Shown piece after piece: positions 35,146-42,387 of a DNA stretch of 64,000 nucleotides. The notes under the pieces were generated by a model, which searched no databases, had not been told where the DNA came from, and saw nothing but the letters and a program-made list of their open reading frames with translations. The translations under genes were made by a program, and so were the position numbers. Origin of the DNA: Aestuariibaculum lutulentum (GTDB lineage Bacteria; Bacteroidota; Bacteroidia; Flavobacteriales; Flavobacteriaceae); assembly GCF_032926325.1 (NCBI RefSeq), contig NZ_CP136709.1, positions 2,127,501 through 2,191,500 of the forward strand. The letters are read 5' to 3'. How positions within the stretch are numbered: the stretch's first letter is position 1; each line of letters opens with the position of its first letter.

Positions 35146-35874
35146 ATGAAATTAATTAAATGTTTAGGTGTTGCGGCAGCTGGATTAGCAATGGTGTCTT
35201 GTAATCAAAATGGAGGCGTTCCTAATAAAGCGTTGAAAACAGAAATAGATTCTGTAAGTTATGCGATAGGGATGGATGTAGCCCGTAACATTAATGCGAA
35301 TGCTTCAGAAGTTGATAGAGAAATCTTTATGCAAGGGTTTATGAATGCATCTGATTCTTCTGATGTATTAATTGCAGAAGAGCAAGTGCAAATGGTTTTA
35401 AGTAAATATTTCCAAAAGAAACAAGCTGAAGCCAGAAAGAAGCAAGAGGAGGATATGAAAAAGCAGGCTGAGGAGAAATTCGCTGAAAACAAGGCAGAAG
35501 GTGAAAAATTCTTAGAAGAAAATAAAGCTAAAGATGGCGTAAAAGTAACCGATAGCGGTTTACAATACGAAGTTATTAAAGAAGGAACAGGAGAGAAGCC
35601 AACAGCAACTTCAAGAGTAAAAGTTCACTACCACGGTACATTAATCGACGGAACTGTTTTCGATAGCTCTGTAGATCGTGGAGAGCCAACTCAGTTTGGA
35701 GTGGGACAGGTAATTCCAGGATGGACAGAAGGTTTACAGTTAATGTCTGTAGGTTCTAAATATAAATTCTACATTCCACAGGATTTAGCTTACGGTTTCA
35801 GACAACAAGGACCAAAAATCAAACCTTTCTCTACATTAGTTTTTGAAGTAGAATTATTAGAGGTTGTTAAGTAA
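35146..35874 (+). CDS. FKBP-type peptidyl-prolyl cis-trans isomerase, lipoprotein
   Basis: The 242-residue lipoprotein has lipobox Cys19 (MVSC). It has an FkpA-like N-terminal dimerisation region (DSVSYAIGMDVARNI), a long charged helix (about 85-125, rich in Lys/Glu/Ala) and a C-terminal FKBP domain (KVHYHGTLIDGTVFDSS, FGVGQVIPGWTEGLQLM, FYIPQDLAYGF). It is probably a periplasmic folding helper. It has its own upstream gap of 113 bases and a following terminator, so it is likely a single-gene unit. Confidence 0.93.
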   Translation: MKLIKCLGVAAAGLAMVSCNQNGGVPNKALKTEIDSVSYAIGMDVARNINANASEVDREIFMQGFMNASDSSDVLIAEEQVQMVLSKYFQKKQAEARKKQEEDMKKQAEEKFAENKAEGEKFLEENKAKDGVKVTDSGLQYEVIKEGTGEKPTATSRVKVHYHGTLIDGTVFDSSVDRGEPTQFGVGQVIPGWTEGLQLMSVGSKYKFYIPQDLAYGFRQQGPKIKPFSTLVFEVELLEVVK

Positions 35875-35899
35875 TTAAAAGGTTTTTAACCGATATATT

Positions 35900-35930
35900 A
35901 AAAAGCAGAAAATTTATTTTTCTGCTTTTT
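35900..35930 (+). terminator. Rho-independent terminator after FKBP gene
   Basis: AAAAAGCAGAAAA (35900-35912) pairs with TTTTCTGCTTTTT (35918-35930), loop TTTAT. Confidence 0.85.
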
Positions 35931-35975
35931 GCGTTTATAACCGTGCATTATAGTACAATTAACAAATCAAGGTTG

Positions 35976-35983
35976 TAAATTTG
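35976..35983 (+). promoter_or_regulatory. Bacteroidota -7 box (TAAATTTG) upstream of era
   Basis: TAAATTTG matches TAnnTTTG exactly and ends 23 bases before the era ATG. No clear -33 element was seen. Confidence 0.45.
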
Positions 35984-36006
35984 CAGCAAGAAAATGAAGA
36001 GTAGTT

Positions 36007-36891
36007 ATGAGTCATAAAGCCGGTTTTGTAAATATTATAGGAAATCCAAATGTGGGGAAGTCTACATTAATGAATGCCTTTGTAGGTGAAAAATTATCAA
36101 TCATCACATCGAAAGCCCAAACCACACGCCATAGAATTTTAGGTATTGTAAATGGTGATGATTTTCAGGTGGTATTATCAGATACACCGGGTATTATTAA
36201 GCCAGCGTATGAGTTACAGGAATCGATGATGGATTTCGTAAAATCTGCTTTCGAAGATGCCGATGTACTACTTTATATGGTTGAAATCGGGGAGAAGGAA
36301 TTAAAAGATGAAGCCTTCTTTAATAAAATTACCAATTCAAAAACACCGGTATTACTACTGTTAAATAAAATTGATACCTCTAATCAGGAACAATTGGAAG
36401 AACAGGTACAGCTTTGGGCAGAGAAAGTACCTAACGCCGAAATTTTCCCTATTTCAGCATTAGAAGGATTCAATGTTCAGGAAGTATTCAACCGAATTAT
36501 TGAATTATTACCAGAGTCACCGGCATTCTATCCTAAAGATCAGCTTACCGACAAACCTGAACGTTTCTTTATTAACGAAACCATTCGCGAAAAAATTCTT
36601 CTGCATTACAAAAAGGAAATTCCTTATGCTGTAGAAATCGAAACTGAAGAGTTTTTAGAAGAGGATGATATTATTCGTGTGCGTGCCGTAATCATGGTAG
36701 AGCGCGATACTCAAAAAGGAATCATTATCGGGCATAAAGGAAGTGCTTTAAAACGTGTTGGTGTTGAAGCCAGAAAAGATTTGGAAGCTTTCTTCGGGAA
36801 ACAAATTCACTTGGAAACCTATGTGAAAGTGAATAAAAACTGGCGTAGTAATCAAAATCAGTTAAGACGTTTCGGGTACAATCAAAAGTAA
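36007..36891 (+). CDS. era: GTPase Era
   Basis: The 294-residue protein has G1 GNPNVGKST at residues 12-20, G3 DTPGI and G4 LLNKID, and a C-terminal KH RNA-binding domain with GIIIGHKGSALKRVG. Era binds 16S rRNA and helps mature the small ribosomal subunit. Its last 10 bases overlap the end of the convergent gene at 36882. Confidence 0.96.
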   Translation: MSHKAGFVNIIGNPNVGKSTLMNAFVGEKLSIITSKAQTTRHRILGIVNGDDFQVVLSDTPGIIKPAYELQESMMDFVKSAFEDADVLLYMVEIGEKELKDEAFFNKITNSKTPVLLLLNKIDTSNQEQLEEQVQLWAEKVPNAEIFPISALEGFNVQEVFNRIIELLPESPAFYPKDQLTDKPERFFINETIREKILLHYKKEIPYAVEIETEEFLEEDDIIRVRAVIMVERDTQKGIIIGHKGSALKRVGVEARKDLEAFFGKQIHLETYVKVNKNWRSNQNQLRRFGYNQK

Positions 36892-37385
36892 TTTTGATTT
36901 AATGTTTTGTTCATAAAATCTTTAAGGGCAAGCATATCCTCTTTACTCGATATTTTTCCAAAGGTTCCGGCAATATAAAGCCCAATCCAGGCTACAATTA
37001 TAATAGCCATACCACTTAATTGGGGAAAAACACTTGTTTTTATCACCCAATTACTATAAGCCCAGATGCCTAAAGCTATAAAAGTACCTGCTAAAAAGAA
37101 GTGAACAAACATAAAAAAGGTCCATACCGTTGGGTTAGGTCCGAACAATCCTTTTACTTCAGAAGTATCGTTGGTTATTTCGTTAATCTCCAGATGAAGT
37201 TGAGGTGACCAGAAATGCTGTTTGTGTTTAGGGTATTTTATAAACACATGACCGTCTACAACCACAATTATAAAATCAGATTGGTTGGTTTTAGCGTCTT
37301 TAAATAATTGTAAAAGCACTTGATGCTTTTCAGGTTTTTCAAATTTAAATCTGGGACGTAAAATAATGTCGTTGGTAGTAGACAT
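36882..37385 (-). CDS. Conserved membrane protein of unknown function
   Basis: The 167-residue protein was not assigned to a named family. Residues 1-85 are soluble and beta-rich (LRPRFKFEKPEKHQVLLQLF, VVVDGHVFIKYP). Two membrane segments follow at about 87-109 and 122-141, then a short basic tail. The fold order suggests a cytoplasmic beta domain attached to the inner membrane. It is convergent with era, overlapping by 10 bases, and divergent from der, whose start lies 164 bases away. Confidence 0.7.
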   Translation of the reverse strand: MSTTNDIILRPRFKFEKPEKHQVLLQLFKDAKTNQSDFIIVVVDGHVFIKYPKHKQHFWSPQLHLEINEITNDTSEVKGLFGPNPTVWTFFMFVHFFLAGTFIALGIWAYSNWVIKTSVFPQLSGMAIIIVAWIGLYIAGTFGKISSKEDMLALKDFMNKTLNQNYF

Positions 37386-37484
37386 AGTTTGTCGGTTTTT
37401 ATTCGCATAAATTAGCGATATTTACTTAAAATGAAAACATTTTTAATCTTTTCTAAAAAAGAAGATTAGCTAATGTATATTTCC

Positions 37485-37492
37485 TATTTTTG
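37485..37492 (+). promoter_or_regulatory. Bacteroidota -7 box (TATTTTTG) upstream of der
   Basis: TATTTTTG matches TAnnTTTG exactly and lies 56 bases before the der ATG. Confidence 0.45.
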
Positions 37493-37548
37493 CAAAAAAT
37501 TTAAATAGTAATCAAGTCAGTTGTGAAACTGCTTTATCATAAGAGAAT

Positions 37549-38853
37549 ATGAGCAATATTGTAGCTATAGTAGGTCGTCCAAATGTTGGTAAATCAACGT
37601 TTTTTAATCGCTTAATTCAACGTAGAGAAGCTATTGTTGATGCCGTAAGTGGTGTGACAAGAGATAGACATTACGGAAAAACCGACTGGAATGGAAAGGA
37701 GTTTTCTCTTATTGATACTGGTGGATATGTTGTTGGTAGCGACGATATTTTTGAAGCTGAAATTGATAAGCAGGTAGAATTGGCTATCGATGAAGCCGAT
37801 GCGATTATCTTTATGGTTGATGTTGAGTCTGGGGTAACTGGAATGGACGAAGATGTAGCTAACTTATTAAGACGTGTTGATAAGCCTGTGTTTTTAGTGG
37901 TTAACAAGGTAGATAATGCGAAGCGTGCTGAAGATGCTGTAGAGTTTTATGCCTTAGGTTTAGGTGAATATTATACCGTTGCAGGTATTAACGGTAGCGG
38001 AACAGGAGATTTGTTGGATGCTGTTGTGGCTGCTTTACCAGAAAAGGAAGAAGTAGAAGAGAGTGAGTTACCACGTTTTGCTGTGGTTGGTCGTCCAAAT
38101 GCAGGGAAATCATCATTCATTAACGCTTTAATTGGTGAAGATCGTTATATCGTAACTGATATTGCAGGAACAACTCGTGATGCGATTGATACAAAATATA
38201 ACCGTTTTGGATTTGAATTTAACTTGGTCGATACCGCTGGAATCCGTCGTAAATCGAAAGTAAAAGAAGATTTAGAATTCTATTCGGTAATGCGTAGTGT
38301 ACGTGCTATCGAACATGCCGATGTGTGTTTGTTGGTTTTAGATGCGAATCGTGGATTTGACGGACAAGTACAAAATATTTTCTGGTTAGCCGAACGTAAC
38401 CGTAAGGGGATCGTGATTTTAGTGAATAAGTGGGATTTAGTAGAGAAAGATCACAAATCGACCAAAGAATACGAGAAAGCGATTAGAAAACAAATAGCTC
38501 CATTTACGGATGTGCCCATTGTTTTCATTTCAGCAATGACCAAACAACGTATTTATAAAGCTATTGAAACAGCTGTTGAAGTATATCAAAACCGTACGAA
38601 GAAAATTAAAACCAGTACGCTTAACGAAATCTTTTTACCGCTTATAGAGAATTATCCGCCACCGGCATATAAAGGTAAATTCGTTAAAATTAAATACGTG
38701 ATGCAGTTACCAACACCGCAACCACAGTTTGCATTTTTCTGTAACTTGCCACAATATGTTAAAGATCCGTACAAACGTTTCTTAGAAAATAAACTTCGTG
38801 AACACTTCGATTTTACAGGGGTTCCGGTAAGCGTATATATGCGTAAGAAATAA
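37549..38853 (+). CDS. der: GTPase Der (EngA)
   Basis: The 434-residue protein has two tandem GTPase domains: G1 motifs GRPNVGKST near residue 8 and GRPNAGKSS near residue 181, G3 DTGG and DTAG, and G4 NKVD and NKWD. A C-terminal KH-like domain follows. Der is needed for 50S ribosomal subunit assembly. A bidirectional terminator follows. Confidence 0.97.
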   Translation: MSNIVAIVGRPNVGKSTFFNRLIQRREAIVDAVSGVTRDRHYGKTDWNGKEFSLIDTGGYVVGSDDIFEAEIDKQVELAIDEADAIIFMVDVESGVTGMDEDVANLLRRVDKPVFLVVNKVDNAKRAEDAVEFYALGLGEYYTVAGINGSGTGDLLDAVVAALPEKEEVEESELPRFAVVGRPNAGKSSFINALIGEDRYIVTDIAGTTRDAIDTKYNRFGFEFNLVDTAGIRRKSKVKEDLEFYSVMRSVRAIEHADVCLLVLDANRGFDGQVQNIFWLAERNRKGIVILVNKWDLVEKDHKSTKEYEKAIRKQIAPFTDVPIVFISAMTKQRIYKAIETAVEVYQNRTKKIKTSTLNEIFLPLIENYPPPAYKGKFVKIKYVMQLPTPQPQFAFFCNLPQYVKDPYKRFLENKLREHFDFTGVPVSVYMRKK

Positions 38854-38867
38854 TAATTAATAGATAT

Positions 38868-38902
38868 AAAAAAAGCGCTGAATACCATTCAGCGCTTTTT
38901 TT
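38868..38902. terminator. Bidirectional Rho-independent terminator
   Basis: AAAAAAAGCGCTGAAT (38868-38883) and ATTCAGCGCTTTTTTT (38887-38902) form a perfect stem closing ACC. It has A- and T-rich flanks on both sides and serves der and the convergent TPM gene ending at 38914. Confidence 0.88.
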
Positions 38903-38913
38903 ATGTTTTGTTG

Positions 38914-39723
38914 TTACCAGCTTCCACCAGCGCCTCCTCCTGAGAAACCGCCGCCTCCGAAACCACCACCAAATCCGCCGCCACCGGAAAAACCTCCGCC
39001 GGAGCTTCCACCAAATCCGCCACGTCCCATGTTACTCAGAATGATGGCATCCCAAATGTCGAAACCGCCATGTCTGTTTCCGCCTCTATGATTATTACCA
39101 CCTCCACGTTTGTTTTTGGAAAGGGCAATAACGATAAAGATGATAATGATTAATATGAAAAAGAATTTCGAATTATCCTTTTTGGTATCTGTCTTACGTG
39201 TGCCTTTATAAGCTCCGTTAAGGACGTCAAAAATAGCATCGGTACCTTTATTTAAGCCTTGATAGTAATCTCCTGATTTAAATTCGGGGATAATAACATT
39301 TCTAACAATTTCACCAACAATACCAGCAGTCAATCTATCTTCAACACCATAGCCGGGAGAAATCCATATTTTGCGATCGTCTCTCGCTAATAAAATAAAA
39401 ACACCGTTATCTTCCTTAGCTTGTCCAATGCCCCATTGGTGTGCCCAGCGGGGTGTTAATAAACCAATATTTTCACCGTTCGTTGATCCAATAATAGCCA
39501 CTACAATTTGTGTTGAGGTGGTATCGGAATATTTAATGAGTTTACGCTCTAAGTTCGATTTTTCGTTATTAGAAAGTAAACCTACATAATCGTAAACACT
39601 GGTTTGCTCTTTTGGTATTTCGGGTATATTGAATTGGGCAAATCCAAGGTTTCCAACAAATAGGATGAGCGTTAGTGTTACGATAAAGGTCTTCAAATGG
39701 GTTAATGTTTTGAAAAATTGCAT
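38914..39723 (-). CDS. TPM-domain membrane protein (YgcG-like) with Gly-rich tail
   Basis: The 269-residue protein has a signal peptide ending around GFAQ, a TPM domain at about 40-175 (VYDYVGLLSNNEKSNLERKL, DNGVFILLARDDRKIWISPG), one membrane segment near residues 190-205 (FFILIIIIFIVIAL) and a Gly/Ser-rich tail ending GGSW. TPM domains have been linked to phosphatase activity and to membrane and photosystem quality control; the role here is not known. It ends the LemA-TPM-TPM set, with a 5-base gap to the gene before it. Confidence 0.87.
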   Translation of the reverse strand: MQFFKTLTHLKTFIVTLTLILFVGNLGFAQFNIPEIPKEQTSVYDYVGLLSNNEKSNLERKLIKYSDTTSTQIVVAIIGSTNGENIGLLTPRWAHQWGIGQAKEDNGVFILLARDDRKIWISPGYGVEDRLTAGIVGEIVRNVIIPEFKSGDYYQGLNKGTDAIFDVLNGAYKGTRKTDTKKDNSKFFFILIIIIFIVIALSKNKRGGGNNHRGGNRHGGFDIWDAIILSNMGRGGFGGSSGGGFSGGGGFGGGFGGGGFSGGGAGGSW

Positions 39724-39728
39724 GTTTT

Positions 39729-40166
39729 TTAGCCTTTAGAAATGTCGTTCGACAGTTCGTTAACATCACCATGTTGCCAGGGGAAATGTGTTTCGAGTTC
39801 TTTGCCTGCTTTTAAAACACCATCAACCAGACCTTGCTTAAAGTTACCGGTTTTAAAATGTGACTGTATAATATCCTTCGTGCTATTCCAGAAGTCTTTA
39901 GGTACCACATCGTTGATGCCTTTATCGCCACAAATTACGAAAGCCTTATCTTCTACAGCCACATAGATTAAAACGCCATTTTGTTCTTTGGTGTTATCCA
40001 TTTTTAATAAATGAAAAACTTCCAAGGCACGTTTGTAGGCATCACCTTTTGATGTTTTTTCAAGGTGTACCCGAATTTCACCAGAGGTTTTTAACTCGGC
40101 TTTGCGTATGGCTTCTACGACTTCCTGTTCTTCGCTTTCAGTAAGGAAATCTTCTACTTTAGACAT
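39729..40166 (-). CDS. TPM-domain protein
   Basis: The 145-residue protein is a single TPM domain without a signal peptide (FLTESEEQEVVEAIRKAELKT, SGEIRVHLE, EQNGVLIYVAVEDKAFVICG). It sits between LemA (6-base gap) and the larger TPM protein (5-base gap), a typical arrangement in Bacteroidota. It probably acts at the cytoplasmic face together with these proteins; the activity is unknown. Confidence 0.87.
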   Translation of the reverse strand: MSKVEDFLTESEEQEVVEAIRKAELKTSGEIRVHLEKTSKGDAYKRALEVFHLLKMDNTKEQNGVLIYVAVEDKAFVICGDKGINDVVPKDFWNSTKDIIQSHFKTGNFKQGLVDGVLKAGKELETHFPWQHGDVNELSNDISKG

Positions 40167-40172
40167 GGTATT

Positions 40173-40769
40173 TTAGTTAAAATCGAATTCTACATCCACA
40201 GGTTTTTCTGCACCTACTTCTGCATCAAAATACGGTTTGCTATCGAAGTTTAATATACCAGCCAATAACGAATTTGGAAATGTTTTTATATGAACATTAT
40301 AAGGTTTAATAGCTTCGTTGTAACGTGTTCTTGCCGTTTGAATGGTGTTCTCCGTGCTTGTTAATTCGTCCTGAAGCTTTAAGAAATTCTGATTGGCTTT
40401 CAGTTCCGGGTAACGCTCTACGGTTACTAATAAACTTTTTAACGCACCACTTAAGCCACCTTGCACCTGGTTGTACTGGGCTAATTGTTCTGGTGTAATA
40501 TTGTTAGGATCGATGCTGATTGACGTAGCTTTAGCACGTGCTTCAATAACATCGGTAAGGGTTTTGCGTTCAAAATCGGCTGCTCCTTTTACGGTATTTA
40601 CTAAATTACCAATAAGGTCATTTCTACGTTGGTAAGAGGTTTGTACATTACCCCAGGCTTCACCAACATTTTCGTTTAGAGTAACAGCTGTATTGTTAAA
40701 GCCTTTACCCCATGAGTATAATCCGAAAACAATTATTGCAACAATAATCCACGGTAACCATTTTTTCAT
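40173..40769 (-). CDS. LemA-family membrane protein
   Basis: The 198-residue protein has an N-terminal membrane anchor (LPWIIVAIIVFGLYSWG) and the LemA helical domain (NENVGEAWGNVQTSYQRRND, LIGNLVNTVKG, RYPELKANQNFLKLQDEL). It is the first gene of a three-gene unit with the two TPM proteins. The function of LemA proteins is not established. Confidence 0.92.
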   Translation of the reverse strand: MKKWLPWIIVAIIVFGLYSWGKGFNNTAVTLNENVGEAWGNVQTSYQRRNDLIGNLVNTVKGAADFERKTLTDVIEARAKATSISIDPNNITPEQLAQYNQVQGGLSGALKSLLVTVERYPELKANQNFLKLQDELTSTENTIQTARTRYNEAIKPYNVHIKTFPNSLLAGILNFDSKPYFDAEVGAEKPVDVEFDFN

Positions 40770-40867
40770 AATTATATAAGTTTAATGTGTTTTTAATTAA
40801 CGATTGTTAGACGCACTTTTTTTCTGAATGTTACTTCATCTAAAAAAGAATTTCTAAAAGTTAATAA

Positions 40868-41197
40868 TTAAAGGTGCTCTTTAATTTTTATAAGCTGATT
40901 TTTAACTTCTTCGAGTTTACTTATAATTTCAAAATTGGACAGGGTGTCTTTTTTGCCTTCTTTTAAATGTATTTTGGCACCTTCAAGAGTAAACCCACGT
41001 TCTTTAACCAAATGGTAAATAAGTTTCAGGTTTTTAATGTCCTCTGGTGTAAACTTACGGTTACCTTTGGCATTTTTCTTGGGTTTAAGAGCATCAAATT
41101 CTTTTTCCCAAAAGCGTATTAACGAGGTGTTCACATTAAATGCCTTAGCAACTTCGCCAATACTATAATAACGTTTTTCGGGTAGTTCTATTTGCAT
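40868..41197 (-). CDS. MerR-family transcriptional regulator
   Basis: The 109-residue protein has an N-terminal winged helix-turn-helix of MerR type (YYSIGEVAKAFNVNTSLIRF, WEKEFDALKPKKNAKGNRKF) and a short coiled coil at the C-terminus (LSNFEIISKLEEVKNQLIKI). It has no cysteine cluster for metal sensing. Its start overlaps the stop of the M23 peptidase gene by one base, so the two are translationally coupled. Its target is unknown; cell-wall or LemA/TPM genes are candidates. Confidence 0.88.
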   Translation of the reverse strand: MQIELPEKRYYSIGEVAKAFNVNTSLIRFWEKEFDALKPKKNAKGNRKFTPEDIKNLKLIYHLVKERGFTLEGAKIHLKEGKKDTLSNFEIISKLEEVKNQLIKIKEHL

Positions 41198-42168
41198 TAG
41201 TCTAATGATTGGTTTTCCATTGAGGCGTGTTCTAATAACTCGTTAAACTCTTCGGCAGTTAAACTTCCGTAGTAGAAATTAATAGGGTTTATACGTTGCC
41301 CGTCCTTAAATATTTCGTAGTGTAAATGTGGTGCTTCAGAGCGACCGGTACTACCCACAAAACCTATAAGGTCGCCGCGTTGTACTTTCTGATTTTTTTT
41401 AACATTGTATTTATACAAATGGGCATACAAACTAACGTAACCATAGCCGTGATTAATGCGAATATGGTTTCCGTAACCACTGGAGCCATTGTCGGCACGT
41501 TCAACAACGCCGTCTCCACTGGCATAAATAGGTGTGCCTCGAGGGGCGGTAAAATCCATACCCCAGTGCATTTTTCGAACTTTAGTAAAAGGATCTGAAC
41601 GCATACCGTAACCCGAAGCCATACGTGTTAGTTCTTTATTGCTTACCGGTTGAATTGCAGGGATGGCTGCCAGTAATTTTTCTTTTTCTTCAGCAAGTTT
41701 AGTAATTTCATCCAGTGATTTCGATTGTACAACAATCTGTTTTTGTAAGATGTCTAATCGCTTGTTACTTTCTATAATCAGTTTCGAATTATCGAAGCCC
41801 TCTAAGTTTTTATAACGGTTAATACCCCCAAAACCAGCTTTGCGTTGTTCTTCCGGAATAGGGTTGGCTTCAAAATAAACGCGGTAGATATTATTGTCAC
41901 GATCGGCAATATCGGTTAAAACGGCTTCGGCTTCCGCCATTTTTTTGTTTAATAATTCAAATTGTAATTGAGAATTTTGTAGTTCACGCTTTAAAGCACG
42001 CTCTTTAGGCGATTCGATATATTGACTTGCAATAAAAACAAACAGAAAACCAAAAAGAGCAGCTCCCAATATAAACACAAAAGCATACTTTAAAGTTGTC
42101 CTTTTTTTGCGTTCTATTTTCTTATATGATAACGATTCTGAATCGTAATAATATTTTACCTTACTCAT
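41197..42168 (-). CDS. M23-family peptidoglycan endopeptidase, membrane anchored
   Basis: The 323-residue protein has a membrane segment at about 27-48, a coiled-coil region (about 55-165) and a C-terminal M23 (LytM) domain: MASGYGMRSDPF, the zinc ligands in HWGMDF, and HLHYE. All expected M23 metal ligands are present, so it should be active rather than an EnvC-type regulator. It should cut peptide cross-links of peptidoglycan in the periplasm. It shares one base with the MerR start. Confidence 0.92.
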   Translation of the reverse strand: MSKVKYYYDSESLSYKKIERKKRTTLKYAFVFILGAALFGFLFVFIASQYIESPKERALKRELQNSQLQFELLNKKMAEAEAVLTDIADRDNNIYRVYFEANPIPEEQRKAGFGGINRYKNLEGFDNSKLIIESNKRLDILQKQIVVQSKSLDEITKLAEEKEKLLAAIPAIQPVSNKELTRMASGYGMRSDPFTKVRKMHWGMDFTAPRGTPIYASGDGVVERADNGSSGYGNHIRINHGYGYVSLYAHLYKYNVKKNQKVQRGDLIGFVGSTGRSEAPHLHYEIFKDGQRINPINFYYGSLTAEEFNELLEHASMENQSLD

Positions 42169-42182
42169 TTCTTAATTTATTC

Positions 42183-42190
42183 TATTTTTG
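42183..42190 (+). promoter_or_regulatory. Bacteroidota -7 box (TATTTTTG) upstream of alaS
   Basis: TATTTTTG is an exact TAnnTTTG match about 198 bases before the alaS ATG. If used, alaS would have a long leader, where a small amount of AT-rich structure but no known riboswitch was seen. Confidence 0.4.
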
Positions 42191-42387
42191 CACTTTATAT
42201 TAAATGCAATTCGAATTTGTTTTTTCTTAAAGCAAACGACCAAACATTTGAATTATTATTAGAAGTGAACCCTAAGGATAGCAAATGTAAAGTAGTTTTT
42301 ATAAGTTTGATTTTGTCAAGGAAGTAAAGATAAAAATTTGTTTTGTAATTAATGTAATTTAATAAACATAGTAACCATTTTATATAA

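Noticed and set aside
38903..39091. Proline-rich frame on the plus strand
   Set aside because: It is the reverse complement of the Gly-rich tail of the TPM protein on the minus strand.
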